This document shows, one piece after another, positions 18,459 to 26,087 of a DNA stretch of 38,023 nt. The position numbers were made by a program, and so were the translations under genes. The stretch covers positions 1 to 38,023 of the forward strand of contig CAMPKC010000046.1 of NCBI GenBank assembly GCA_946887045.1, written 5' to 3'. Positions within the stretch are counted from its first letter, which is position 1; every line of letters starts with the position of its first letter. The notes under the pieces are model-generated. The model was not told the origin of the DNA. It searched no databases and worked only from the letters and a program-made list of their open reading frames with translations. The DNA is from an uncultured Sphingobacteriaceae bacterium (GTDB taxonomy: Bacteria; Bacteroidota; Bacteroidia; Sphingobacteriales; Sphingobacteriaceae).

Positions 18459-18875
18459 TTAATCATCGAAAAAACTATCCGGTGTAACAGAATCTTCGTC
18501 CATTAAACCATCGATATCCCTTCGCTCTTTTTTTGTTGGCCTACCGGCGCCCCTGTCTCGACTTAAAAGTGGGGCATGAAAAACAGATCTGTAAGCATGC
18601 GTCTTTTCTATCGGCGTTACATCTTCATAAAAATTCACCGCCTTTTTTGCATCAACCCTGTTAAAAAGAAGATCTGTAACTTTTATTTCCCTTCTCTCTA
18701 TCCCTTTTGATACAAAATATACTTCGCCCGGCTTAACTTCATGAGAGGCTTTAACGTTATTTCCCTGAAGTTTTACCCTTCCTGCCTTACAAGCCTCTGT
18801 AGCCAGAGTCCTTGTTTTGAATACTCTTATCGCCCAAAGATATTTGTCAATTCGTAATCTCTCTTTTTCTGCCAT
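18459..18875 (-). CDS. S4-domain RNA-binding protein (Hsp15/HslR-like)
   Basis: 138 residues. The S4 RNA-binding fold occupies about 7-66: LRIDKYLWAIRVFKTRTLA, CKAGRVKLQG, KPGEVYFVSKG. This matches the Hsp15 family, which in E. coli recycles free 50S subunits carrying nascent chains. A C-terminal basic stretch (GRPTKKERRDID) precedes an acidic end (SFFDD), also typical. Probably transcribed alone; the divergent gene is dapD. Confidence 0.87.
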   Translation of the reverse strand: MAEKERLRIDKYLWAIRVFKTRTLATEACKAGRVKLQGNNVKASHEVKPGEVYFVSKGIERREIKVTDLLFNRVDAKKAVNFYEDVTPIEKTHAYRSVFHAPLLSRDRGAGRPTKKERRDIDGLMDEDSVTPDSFFDD

Positions 18876-18981
18876 TTTACTGAAAATGAATCGGATTTTA
18901 TCTACTGAAAATATTAAGGCAAATTAACTCACAATAATCATAAATTTCTATTTCCGGTATTGAAAATACAGGCTGCTCGTC

Positions 18982-19029
18982 AAACTGTTTGAAACAGTTT
19001 CTAACATCGCCCAGGGGCATTATATGCCC
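18982..19029. promoter_or_regulatory. Two close inverted repeats upstream of dapD
   Basis: One repeat is AAACTGTT-TGA-AACAGTTT (18982-19000, 8-bp arms). The other is GGGCAT-TAT-ATGCCC (19015-19029, 6-bp arms). Both have 3-base spacers, in the divergent region between the S4 gene and dapD, 87-134 bases before dapD. They could be operator sites. The spacing of the dapD promoter is not clear (nearest box is an imperfect TTATTTTG at about 19090). Confidence 0.4.
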
Positions 19030-19115
19030 AATTCTGAAACATCAAAAAAGATTTAAGCTCAATCATTCGACATTTATCTTCAGAAAACCTTTATTTTGCG
19101 GAAAATTCTTTATAA

Positions 19116-19934
19116 ATGATACCTGAATTAAAAAAGAAAGTTGAAGAAGCTTGGGATGACCGAAACCTTCTAAACTTTAAGGAATATGCAGACACAATAG
19201 AAAATGTAATTCTGTTACTTGACAAAGGAGAAATAAGAGTTGCTGAACCAATTGGTACCCGCTGGCATGTAAACGACTGGATTAAGAAAGCTGTGATTTT
19301 ATATTTCCCTATCCGTCAAATGGAAGAAATCAAGGTTGGGCCTTTTGTTTTTCATGACAAAATGAAATTAAAAACCAACTTTCAGGAACTTGGAGTTCGC
19401 GTGGTTCCACAAGCCACTGCCCGCTACGGCGCATATCTTGCAAAAGGGGTAATCATGATGCCATCATACGTAAACATTGGTGCATATGTAGACGAGGGCA
19501 CCATGGTTGATACATGGGCAACTGTTGGCTCTTGTGCTCAGATCGGTAAGAACGTACATTTAAGCGGTGGTGTTGGAATCGGCGGTGTGTTAGAACCCGT
19601 TCAGGCTGCACCCGTTATTATAGAGGACAATTGTTTTATTGGTTCAAGGGCAATTGTGGTAGAAGGCGTTCGGGTGGAAACTGAAGCTGTTTTAGGTGCA
19701 AATGTATGCCTTACAGCGTCAACTAAAATTATTGATGTTACGGGCGAAACCCCGATAGAATATAAGGGAATTGTTCCGGCACGCTCGGTTGTAATTCCTG
19801 GTTCATATACAAAAAGCTTTCCTTCCGGCGATTACCAGGTGCCTTGCGCTTTAATCATTGGACAGCGCAAAGCCTCGACAGACAAAAAAACTTCGCTAAA
19901 CGATGCTTTACGCGAGCATAATGTAGCTGTTTAA
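19116..19934 (+). CDS. dapD: 2,3,4,5-tetrahydropyridine-2,6-dicarboxylate N-succinyltransferase
   Basis: The succinylase-branch enzyme of lysine and diaminopimelate synthesis: succinyl-CoA + tetrahydrodipicolinate. 272 residues, the standard length. The helical N-terminal domain has RVAEPIGTRWHVNDWIKKAVIL. The left-handed beta-helix hexapeptide region shows MMPSYVNIGAYVDEGTMVDTWATVGSCAQIGKNVHLSGGVGIGGVLEP, here cited as a landmark in parts about 115-165. The C-terminal extension is PARSVVIPGS. Its presence implies meso-diaminopimelate peptidoglycan and the succinylated rather than the aminotransferase (DapL) route. It ends at a good terminator. Confidence 0.97.
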   Translation: MIPELKKKVEEAWDDRNLLNFKEYADTIENVILLLDKGEIRVAEPIGTRWHVNDWIKKAVILYFPIRQMEEIKVGPFVFHDKMKLKTNFQELGVRVVPQATARYGAYLAKGVIMMPSYVNIGAYVDEGTMVDTWATVGSCAQIGKNVHLSGGVGIGGVLEPVQAAPVIIEDNCFIGSRAIVVEGVRVETEAVLGANVCLTASTKIIDVTGETPIEYKGIVPARSVVIPGSYTKSFPSGDYQVPCALIIGQRKASTDKKTSLNDALREHNVAV

Positions 19935-19941
19935 GAAGCAT

Positions 19942-19980
19942 AAGTAGAAGGTCCTTTAATTCGGGACCTTCCACTTTTCA
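19942..19980 (+). terminator. Intrinsic terminator after dapD
   Basis: An 8-bp G/C-rich stem (19947-19954 with 19964-19971), extended by a partly paired AAGT/ACTT at the base, followed by CTTTTC. It lies 12 bases after the stop. Confidence 0.8.
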
Positions 19981-20090
19981 AAAATCCTTTTTTACTTTTC
20001 TCCCCTCACCTCATTTCTTTTTCACATTTCATCACTTTTTACCTTTCACCTTTTACCCCCTTTTCCTCTTTCACCTTTTACCTTTATCTA
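19966..20090 (+). repeat. 125-base G-free pyrimidine-rich tract with CACCTTTTACC words
   Basis: Not a single G occurs on the plus strand across 19966-20090. The 3' half is built from variants of one word (TTTCACCTTTTACC occurs twice, with ACCTTTCACC and TACCTTTATC around it). It lies between the dapD terminator and the glycosyltransferase ATG, so it may form the transcript leader. No gene is present. Confidence 0.75.
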
Positions 20091-20103
20091 GTACCTTTAC
20101 AGG

Positions 20104-21219
20104 ATGCAAATCGGTTTTGATGGGAAACGAGTAGTTCAGAATTTTACCGGCTTAGGTAACTACAGCAGGTTTGTTTTGAATTTACTTACGCGACATTACC
20201 CTGAAAATGAATACATTGTATATTCTTCAAAAAAACCTTCTGATAATTTAAAAATTCCATCTGGTATAAAGTTCCATCATCCAGCCTCCTATCAACTATC
20301 ATTCTTGTGGCGCACTTATGGCATCGTAAAAGACTTAAAAAACCATAAGATCGATTTATATCATGGCCTAAGTAACGAATTACCTTTAGGAATTGTATCC
20401 TCAAAAATACCGTCGGTTGTAACGGTTCACGATTTAATATTCTTGCGGTTCCCTGATTTTTATCCGCTCATTGACAGAACAATTTATCGTTATAAATTTA
20501 AATTTGCCTGCAAAAACGCCAGCAGAATTATCGCAGTGAGCGAGCAAACTAAAAAAGATATTATTAAATATTTCAATGTTTCCGAAGATAAAATTGATGT
20601 AGTTTATCAAGGCTGTAACACCACTTTTCAGCAAGCTGTTTCAGAGGACCTTAAGTTAAGAATTCGAGAAAAATACGCTTTACCCCAGCAGTATCTGTTA
20701 CAAGTTGGAACGATCGAAGAACGCAAAAATCTCATGCTCACTGTAAAGGCATTAAAAGCAATCCCTGGTGAAGTCAAGTTGGTTGTTGTCGGTAAGCAAA
20801 CAGAATATGCTAAGGAAATTAAAGAATACATTTTCAACCATGGACTCGATAACAGAGTGCTGTTTATATCTAACGTCCCTTTAGAAGATCTGCCGGCGAT
20901 TTACCAGCAAGCGAAAATCTTCGTGTATCCATCTCAATTTGAGGGATTTGGAATACCGATAATTGAAGCGTTATATTCGGGAGTTCCGGTAATTGCGGCT
21001 ACAGGTTCTTGTCTTGAAGAAGCTGGTGGGCCAGGAAGTTGTTATATTCATCCCAAAGATGATATACAGCTGGCCTGGACAATCAATATGATTTTAAATA
21101 ATCCTGAAAAATGCACTGAAATGATTAATTCCGGCTATGATCATGTAATTAAATTTTCCGAACAACAACTGGCATCCAATCTTATGACGGTTTATGAAAA
21201 GGTTTTAAACAATGCTTAA
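20104..21219 (+). CDS. Glycosyltransferase family 4 protein
   Basis: A GT-B retaining glycosyltransferase using a nucleotide sugar. 371 residues. N-terminal Rossmann half: IGFDGKRVVQNFTGLGNYSR with the glycine loop, YHGLSNELPL, and VVTVHDLIF. C-terminal donor-binding half: LLQVGTIEERKNLM and the Glu-x7-Glu motif at Glu280/Glu288 (EGFGIPIIEA). No membrane segment, so peripheral/cytoplasmic. The acceptor could be surface polysaccharide or glycoprotein. Its last bases overlap the tsaC-type gene by 8, linking it to a housekeeping gene rather than a polysaccharide cluster. Confidence 0.93.
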   Translation: MQIGFDGKRVVQNFTGLGNYSRFVLNLLTRHYPENEYIVYSSKKPSDNLKIPSGIKFHHPASYQLSFLWRTYGIVKDLKNHKIDLYHGLSNELPLGIVSSKIPSVVTVHDLIFLRFPDFYPLIDRTIYRYKFKFACKNASRIIAVSEQTKKDIIKYFNVSEDKIDVVYQGCNTTFQQAVSEDLKLRIREKYALPQQYLLQVGTIEERKNLMLTVKALKAIPGEVKLVVVGKQTEYAKEIKEYIFNHGLDNRVLFISNVPLEDLPAIYQQAKIFVYPSQFEGFGIPIIEALYSGVPVIAATGSCLEEAGGPGSCYIHPKDDIQLAWTINMILNNPEKCTEMINSGYDHVIKFSEQQLASNLMTVYEKVLNNA

Positions 21220-21778
21220 AGAAGAAATAGAAAAAGCACTTGAAATAATTAAAGCAGGCGGCATTATTCTTTATCCAACCGACACCGTTTGGGGGATAGG
21301 CTGTGACGCGACAAATGAAATTGCAGTTGAGAAAGTGATAAACCTTAAAGGACGGGCGGAAAACAAAAGTTTGATCATACTTTTGGATAATGAAAACCGC
21401 ATAGAAAGTTATGTTTCTGAGGTTCCTGAAATTGCATACGACCTAATAGAATATGCAGAAAACCCGCTCACTATTGTTTTTTCAGGAGCTAAAAATCTTG
21501 CCTCAAATGTAAAAAACCAAGATAACAGCATTGGTATACGCATTGTAAAGCACCCTTTTTGCCAGCAATTGATTCAACGCTTCAGAAAGCCGATAGTCTC
21601 TACATCCGCTAACATAAGCGGGAATCCTACGCCCAAAAACTTCCATGAAATATCCGAAGAAATAATCAACGGAGTAGATTACGTAGTAAATTTTGAACAA
21701 GAAGACCTAACTCAAAAAAAACCTTCAACTATAATGAAACTGGAAGCCGACGGGCGATTTAATTTCATCAGAAAATAA
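21212..21778 (+). CDS. tsaC: L-threonylcarbamoyladenylate synthase (Sua5/YciO/YrdC family)
   Basis: Makes threonylcarbamoyl-AMP from threonine, bicarbonate and ATP, the first step of the t6A37 modification of ANN-decoding tRNAs. 188 residues, single YrdC domain without a Sua5 C-terminal domain. Motifs: GGIILYPTDTVWGIGCDA (threonine/ATP site), KGRAENKSLIIL and STSANISG. YciO paralogs look similar, so the exact assignment is probable rather than certain. It is near cca and miaA, other tRNA maturation genes. Confidence 0.85.
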   Translation: MLKEEIEKALEIIKAGGIILYPTDTVWGIGCDATNEIAVEKVINLKGRAENKSLIILLDNENRIESYVSEVPEIAYDLIEYAENPLTIVFSGAKNLASNVKNQDNSIGIRIVKHPFCQQLIQRFRKPIVSTSANISGNPTPKNFHEISEEIINGVDYVVNFEQEDLTQKKPSTIMKLEADGRFNFIRK

Positions 21779-21791
21779 AGAAATTCCCTAA

Positions 21792-21825
21792 TTGGTTTCA
21801 GCTTTAGTAAAATAGAGTATTTTTG
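21792..21825 (+). promoter_or_regulatory. Promoter of cca
   Basis: TTG (21792-21794) and TATTTTTG (21818-21825, an exact TAnnTTTG) are spaced 23 bases apart, within the range described for Bacteroidota sigma-A promoters. Transcription would start about 45-50 bases before the ATG at 21880. Confidence 0.65.
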
Positions 21826-21879
21826 CATCCCGGCATTAATAAAAAAAGCCTTCCTGGTATAATCAGGATAAAATAATTC

Positions 21880-23298
21880 ATGACACAACACCTCCAACAC
21901 CCGGTATTTAAAAAGCTAGGCGCCTTAGCCGATCAAATGAATACAGAGGTATTTGTGATCGGAGGTTTTGTCCGCGACATTTTTTTAAACCGTCCGTCTA
22001 AAGATATCGACATTCTAATAATAGGGAACGGTATCGAATTTGCCGAAGCTGCATCTGTCGCTTTAAAAAGCCAGGTTTCGGTATTCAAAAATTTCGGCAC
22101 AGCAATGCTTCGGTATAAGGATCTGGAAATTGAATTTGTTGGTGCCCGAAAAGAATCTTATCGCGCAGACTCCAGGAAACCGCTTGTGGAAGACGGAACA
22201 CTCGAGGATGATCAAAAACGCAGAGATTTTACAATCAACGCAATGGCGATCAGCCTCAATCAAAGCAGATTCGGAGAACTTCTGGATCCGTTTCACGGCA
22301 TAGAAGACCTTACAAACAAGCTTATACGTACTCCGCTTGACCCCTTAGAAACTTTTTCTGACGATCCTTTACGGATGATGCGTGCAATCCGCTTTGCGAG
22401 TCAGTTAAACTTCAATATCGACCCGATTGCAATCGAAGCTATTAAACAAACAAAAGAGCGTATCGCAATAGTTTCTAAAGAGCGCATCACCGATGAATTA
22501 AATAAAATCATCCTTTCACCAAAACCCTCTGCAGGCTTTAAATACTTATTCGATACAGGTCTGTTACACCACATATTTCCACAGATGGTAGATTTGTATG
22601 GTGTGGAGTATATAAATGGGAAAGGGCATAAAGATAATTTTTATCACACCCTGGAGGTACTCGATAACATTTCGGAAGTTACTGATGATCTTTGGCTAAG
22701 GTGGGCCGCAATTTTACACGACATTGCAAAACCTCCTACCAAACGTTTTGAACCATCGCACGGATGGACCTTTCATGGCCATGAAGACAAAGGAGCGAGA
22801 ATGGTTCCCAAGATTTTCGCCCAGTTAAAATTACCTTTAAACGACCGAATGAAATTTGTGCAAAAACTTGTACAGTTACATTTAAGACCAATAGTTTTAG
22901 CTCAGGAGGTGGTAACAGATTCTGCGGTACGAAGATTGCTGTTTGATGCTGGCGAGGATATTGAAAGCTTAATGTTGTTATGCCATGCGGACGTGACAAC
23001 TAAAAACGATTACAAAAAGAAAAAATATCGTCAAAACTTTGAACTTGTAAAACAGAAATTAAAAGACGTTGAAGAACGTGATAAGATCAGAAATTGGCAA
23101 CCACCGATTAGTGGCGAAGATATTATGGAAACCTTTAAAATACCCGCCGGACGTGAAGTTGGGATAATTAAAAACCAAATAAGAGAGGCCATATTAGAGG
23201 GTGAAATAAATAACTCAAGGGAGGAAGCTTTAAATTTCATGATAAAAAAAGCTAAAGATCTGGGTTTAGAACCTTTTATAAATTTTAAACAACCTTAA
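21880..23298 (+). CDS. cca: CCA tRNA nucleotidyltransferase with HD domain
   Basis: Adds or repairs the 3'-CCA of tRNAs. 472 residues. Class II nucleotidyltransferase head: GGFVRDIFLNRPSKDIDIL with catalytic Asp42/Asp44, then QKRRDFTINAMA (nucleotide selection) and DPLRMMRAIRFASQL (RNA-binding neck). The HD domain has HTLEVLDN and LHDIAKP at His280/Asp281. Such HD proteins may also remove 2',3'-cyclic phosphate. The tRNA gene in this window (tRNA-Trp) has no encoded CCA, so this activity is needed for it. Confidence 0.95.
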   Translation: MTQHLQHPVFKKLGALADQMNTEVFVIGGFVRDIFLNRPSKDIDILIIGNGIEFAEAASVALKSQVSVFKNFGTAMLRYKDLEIEFVGARKESYRADSRKPLVEDGTLEDDQKRRDFTINAMAISLNQSRFGELLDPFHGIEDLTNKLIRTPLDPLETFSDDPLRMMRAIRFASQLNFNIDPIAIEAIKQTKERIAIVSKERITDELNKIILSPKPSAGFKYLFDTGLLHHIFPQMVDLYGVEYINGKGHKDNFYHTLEVLDNISEVTDDLWLRWAAILHDIAKPPTKRFEPSHGWTFHGHEDKGARMVPKIFAQLKLPLNDRMKFVQKLVQLHLRPIVLAQEVVTDSAVRRLLFDAGEDIESLMLLCHADVTTKNDYKKKKYRQNFELVKQKLKDVEERDKIRNWQPPISGEDIMETFKIPAGREVGIIKNQIREAILEGEINNSREEALNFMIKKAKDLGLEPFINFKQP

Positions 23299-23362
23299 TC
23301 AAACTTTATTAGTAAAAGGGCGTTATCGTTACGCCAAATTATTAGAACCAAAATTAAAAAAC

Positions 23363-24016
23363 ATGGCTATTTATAGATTCAAAGTATCCTTTGAAGATTA
23401 CGATGATGTGATTAGAGAGATCGATATAAAATCGACTCAAACATTTGAGGACCTGCATTCTGCTATTCATCGTACTACCGGTTATAATCCTGAAAAATCA
23501 TCGTCATTTTATGTAAGCAATGATCACTGGATAAAAGCCGAGGAAATAGCATTTTTACCCAATCAACGAAAATCCGATGCAGGTGTAGCTTTAATGAACG
23601 GCACCAAACTTTATAAATTCATAGACGATCCGCATCAGAAGTTCTACTACACGTATAATTTTGAACGCCCATACGATTTTCATGTCGAGTTGATCAAAAT
23701 CCTTGACGAAGAAAAAGGCAAAGAATACCCTGTTACAGTACGTAGCTTTGGCGAGGCTCCTAAACCTCCCGGCAGTGTGATAATACCGGTTGAGACAGAC
23801 GACGAAGGAGAATTTGATTTCCTTAATGATCTTGAAGAACCGGAGGAAGAAGACATCATTTCAATAGGTGTTGGAGAGGATGATCTTGGGGACGGCTTAG
23901 TGGTATCAAAACATCATGACGAAGTAGAGGAAGAGGAAAAAGATGATGTCATGGATGAGTTTGCGGATAACGAAAACTTAGACGCAGATGAATATGATAG
24001 TAAAGACGATTATTAG
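23363..24016 (+). CDS. pRiA4b ORF-3-like domain protein with acidic tail
   Basis: 217 residues. The N-terminal domain (about 1-135: YRFKVSFEDYDDVIREIDI, FEDLHSAIHRTTGYN, DHWIKAEEI, YYTYNFERPYDFHVEL) matches the plasmid pRiA4b ORF-3/TnpR-like Pfam family. Despite the family's name nothing mobile is visible. The last 75 residues are strongly acidic with many Asp/Glu runs, probably disordered. Function unknown. It sits between cca and miaA and ends at its own terminator. Confidence 0.82.
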   Translation: MAIYRFKVSFEDYDDVIREIDIKSTQTFEDLHSAIHRTTGYNPEKSSSFYVSNDHWIKAEEIAFLPNQRKSDAGVALMNGTKLYKFIDDPHQKFYYTYNFERPYDFHVELIKILDEEKGKEYPVTVRSFGEAPKPPGSVIIPVETDDEGEFDFLNDLEEPEEEDIISIGVGEDDLGDGLVVSKHHDEVEEEEKDDVMDEFADNENLDADEYDSKDDY

Positions 24017-24032
24017 TATCACTCAAAAAATT

Positions 24033-24070
24033 CAATCGGCTATCAGAACTGATAGCCGATTGTCTATACT
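24033..24070 (+). terminator. Terminator after the pRiA4b-like gene
   Basis: A perfect 14-bp inverted repeat (24033-24046 with 24049-24062); with a workable loop about 12 pairs form. The downstream sequence is only moderately T-rich and the upstream side is A-rich. No gene runs on the other strand here. Confidence 0.7.
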
Positions 24071-24153
24071 TAAATCGCCCAAATGCCCTGATTTTTAGAT
24101 CCTCTCTAAAAATAACCTTCTAAAATCAGCCCATAAAATCTCAAAGCAGAACA

Positions 24154-25065
24154 ATGTCCGATAAAGTGCTAATTGTAATTGCAGGTCCCACAGCAATTGG
24201 TAAAACAGAGCTTGCAATTAAAATTGCCAGGCATTTTAGAACGGAGATAGTTTCGGCCGACTCCCGTCAGTTTTACAAAGAGATGGAAATTGGCACCGCA
24301 AAACCTTCTGCCGAAGAGCTAGCTGCAGTTAAACATCATTTTATAAATTCTATTTCAATTAGCGATGATTATTCTGTAGGTAATTTTGAAAAGCAAGGAC
24401 TGGAAACACTTGAAGGAATATTCGAAAACAACAAATTTGCAGTACTTGCAGGCGGATCGGGACTTTTTATCAAAGCCATCACTGAAGGATTTGACATCTT
24501 GCCCAAAGCAGACCCCCAAATTCGTGCCGAGCTTAATCAATTATTCGAGAATGAAGGGATTAAACCTTTACAGGATAAATTAAATCTCGTCGATCCTGAA
24601 TATTATAAAGAAGTTGATCTGAATAATCCACAACGGATAATCCGGGCCCTCGAAGTTTCTATTTCTTCTGGAAAACCATTTTCATCTTTCCGTACAAAAC
24701 ATCAGTCAAAGAGGCCCTTCAAAACAATCAAAATCGGGCTGAACATCAATCGTGAAGATCTATATAATCGCATTAATTTTCGTGTAGACCAAATGGTTAA
24801 AGCAGGCTTATTTGAGGAGGTTAAGACTTTGCTTCCCTATCGATCTCTAAATGCATTGAATACAGTTGGCTATTCAGAGATTTTTGATGCATTTGATAAA
24901 AAACTATCCTTTGATCAGGCGATAGAAAACATTAAACAAAACACCCGCCGGTTTGCGAAAAGACAGTTGACCTGGTTCAGAAAAGATCCCGAGATCAATT
25001 GGTTTCAGCCACAACAGTTTGATGAAATAATAAAGCTGATCTCATCAATCTCTCCAGAATCTTAG
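24154..25065 (+). CDS. miaA: tRNA dimethylallyltransferase
   Basis: Transfers dimethylallyl from DMAPP to A37 of tRNAs reading UNN codons, first step of ms2i6A. 303 residues, normal length. P-loop GPTAIGKTE (11-19), substrate loop SADSRQFYKEMEIGTAKP, LAGGSGLFIKAI, NNPQRIIRALEV, and NTVGYSEI and QNTRRFAKRQLTWFRKD in the tRNA-binding half. Its TAG stop overlaps the stop of the convergent DUF3859 gene by four bases. Confidence 0.96.
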   Translation: MSDKVLIVIAGPTAIGKTELAIKIARHFRTEIVSADSRQFYKEMEIGTAKPSAEELAAVKHHFINSISISDDYSVGNFEKQGLETLEGIFENNKFAVLAGGSGLFIKAITEGFDILPKADPQIRAELNQLFENEGIKPLQDKLNLVDPEYYKEVDLNNPQRIIRALEVSISSGKPFSSFRTKHQSKRPFKTIKIGLNINREDLYNRINFRVDQMVKAGLFEEVKTLLPYRSLNALNTVGYSEIFDAFDKKLSFDQAIENIKQNTRRFAKRQLTWFRKDPEINWFQPQQFDEIIKLISSISPES

Positions 25066-25577
25066 ATCTCCAGAAGAAGATAAAACTGCCTGCTGTAAAG
25101 GAGCTTATTTTTGTGATAAATCTCAAGCTGCCAAATACCTGGTTTAACTTCATAATTATAGTCTAATCCATAGCTCTGATACCACAACTGATTTGTATAA
25201 TAACCTGCCGGAAAGCTTATCTGATGAAAGTTTTTACCATTATTATTTGTCATCACTGATGGAAACTTCCAAACTACAGTTAGCGGAACATAGATGTTTG
25301 CTTTTGATTCCATAATAAACTCAGCGCCAAAGTTTACATTTAGCTTTGCAGGAATGGTGTCGGTAATTTCTGTAAAAGAAAGATTGTCGATTATCCCAAA
25401 TGTTCCGGAAGGAGAATTCGGATTAGAATATGATCCAATTTTTTCCGCCGAAATCCTTCCAAATCTGGTATCCTTCAGGATGAACGAGGTACTGTCATCT
25501 ATTTGCCTGTTCGCTTGAGAGTAGGCACTTGCCTGGCTGATCCAAATAATGACTGCAACGCATAAATGTTTGAACAT
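25062..25577 (-). CDS. Secreted DUF3859-type protein
   Basis: 171 residues from ATG 25577, chosen because it gives a signal peptide (VAVIIWISQASAYSQ); an in-frame upstream extension is not protein-like. The mature part is beta-rich: FGRISAEKIGSY, SFTEITDTIPAKLNVNFGAEF, VPLTVVWKFP, then DYNYEVKPGIWQLEIYHKNKLLYSRQF, the end typical of DUF3859. Periplasmic, function unknown. It follows the DUF3467 gene at 127 bases on the same strand. Confidence 0.7.
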   Translation of the reverse strand: MFKHLCVAVIIWISQASAYSQANRQIDDSTSFILKDTRFGRISAEKIGSYSNPNSPSGTFGIIDNLSFTEITDTIPAKLNVNFGAEFIMESKANIYVPLTVVWKFPSVMTNNNGKNFHQISFPAGYYTNQLWYQSYGLDYNYEVKPGIWQLEIYHKNKLLYSRQFYLLLEI

Positions 25578-25704
25578 AGGAGAGATGATGCTTTTTTGTA
25601 CAAAAACTTTAGTTCTGATTTCGTCAGCATGCAGATCACACCCGTCAAAACCCAATCGCTGCATTAAACCCACAAGGCAGGGCCAACTTGTTTGCTACAG
25701 TTCC

Positions 25705-26016
25705 TTAGGCCTGAGCAGTGGGCCCGCCAAAATTCATAGGCAAACTCCCCTCTTCCATCACCTTAATCCGGCCATTAACCGATTCAAACTTTTCGATGTT
25801 ATCATCCAGAGCACGTGCAAGTCGCTTAGCATGTTCAGGAGTTAAAATTATTCTTGATTTAACACGTGCTTTGGGCACACCCGGCATAACCCGTATAAAA
25901 TCGAGTACAAACTCGGTATTGGAGTGGGTGATAATTGCCAGATTTGAATATATACCTTCAGCTATCTCCTCAGATAACTCTATGTTTAATTGTCCGTCTA
26001 AATTTTGCTCTTCCAT
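25705..26016 (-). CDS. DUF3467 protein downstream of rpoC
   Basis: 103 residues matching the DUF3467 pattern: LNIELSEEIAEGIYSNLAIITHSNTEFVLDFIRVMPG, cut here into known parts, then ARVKSRIILTPEHAKRLARAL and a Gly/Pro-rich end. Function unknown; a small cytoplasmic protein. Its ATG lies 17 bases after the stem of the rpoC terminator, inside or just past the U-tract, with no promoter box visible. Expression probably depends on read-through from rpoBC. I recall DUF3467 next to rpoC in other Bacteroidota, but did not check it. Confidence 0.83.
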   Translation of the reverse strand: MEEQNLDGQLNIELSEEIAEGIYSNLAIITHSNTEFVLDFIRVMPGVPKARVKSRIILTPEHAKRLARALDDNIEKFESVNGRIKVMEEGSLPMNFGGPTAQA

Positions 26017-26019
26017 GTC

Positions 26020-26058
26020 GTAAAAATAAAAAAAGTCCTCTCTGAAAAGAGAGGACTT
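26020..26058 (-). terminator. Strong intrinsic terminator after rpoC
   Basis: A perfect 11-bp stem (26048-26058 with 26033-26043 on the minus strand) with a four-base loop is followed by seven T and a further T-rich run. It marks the end of the rpoBC transcript 30 bases after the rpoC stop, yet the DUF3467 start follows almost at once. Confidence 0.92.
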
Positions 26059-26087
26059 GGAAATAAGTTTTAATATTATTAAAAAGC

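Noticed and set aside
23363..24016. Possible mobile-element gene, from the pRiA4b/TnpR family name
   Set aside because: No transposase, resolvase catalytic residues, inverted repeats or target duplications nearby. The family is common as a chromosomal gene in Bacteroidota.
25578..25673. 32-residue N-terminal extension of the DUF3859 protein
   Set aside because: It would bury the signal peptide; the extension has no family similarity.
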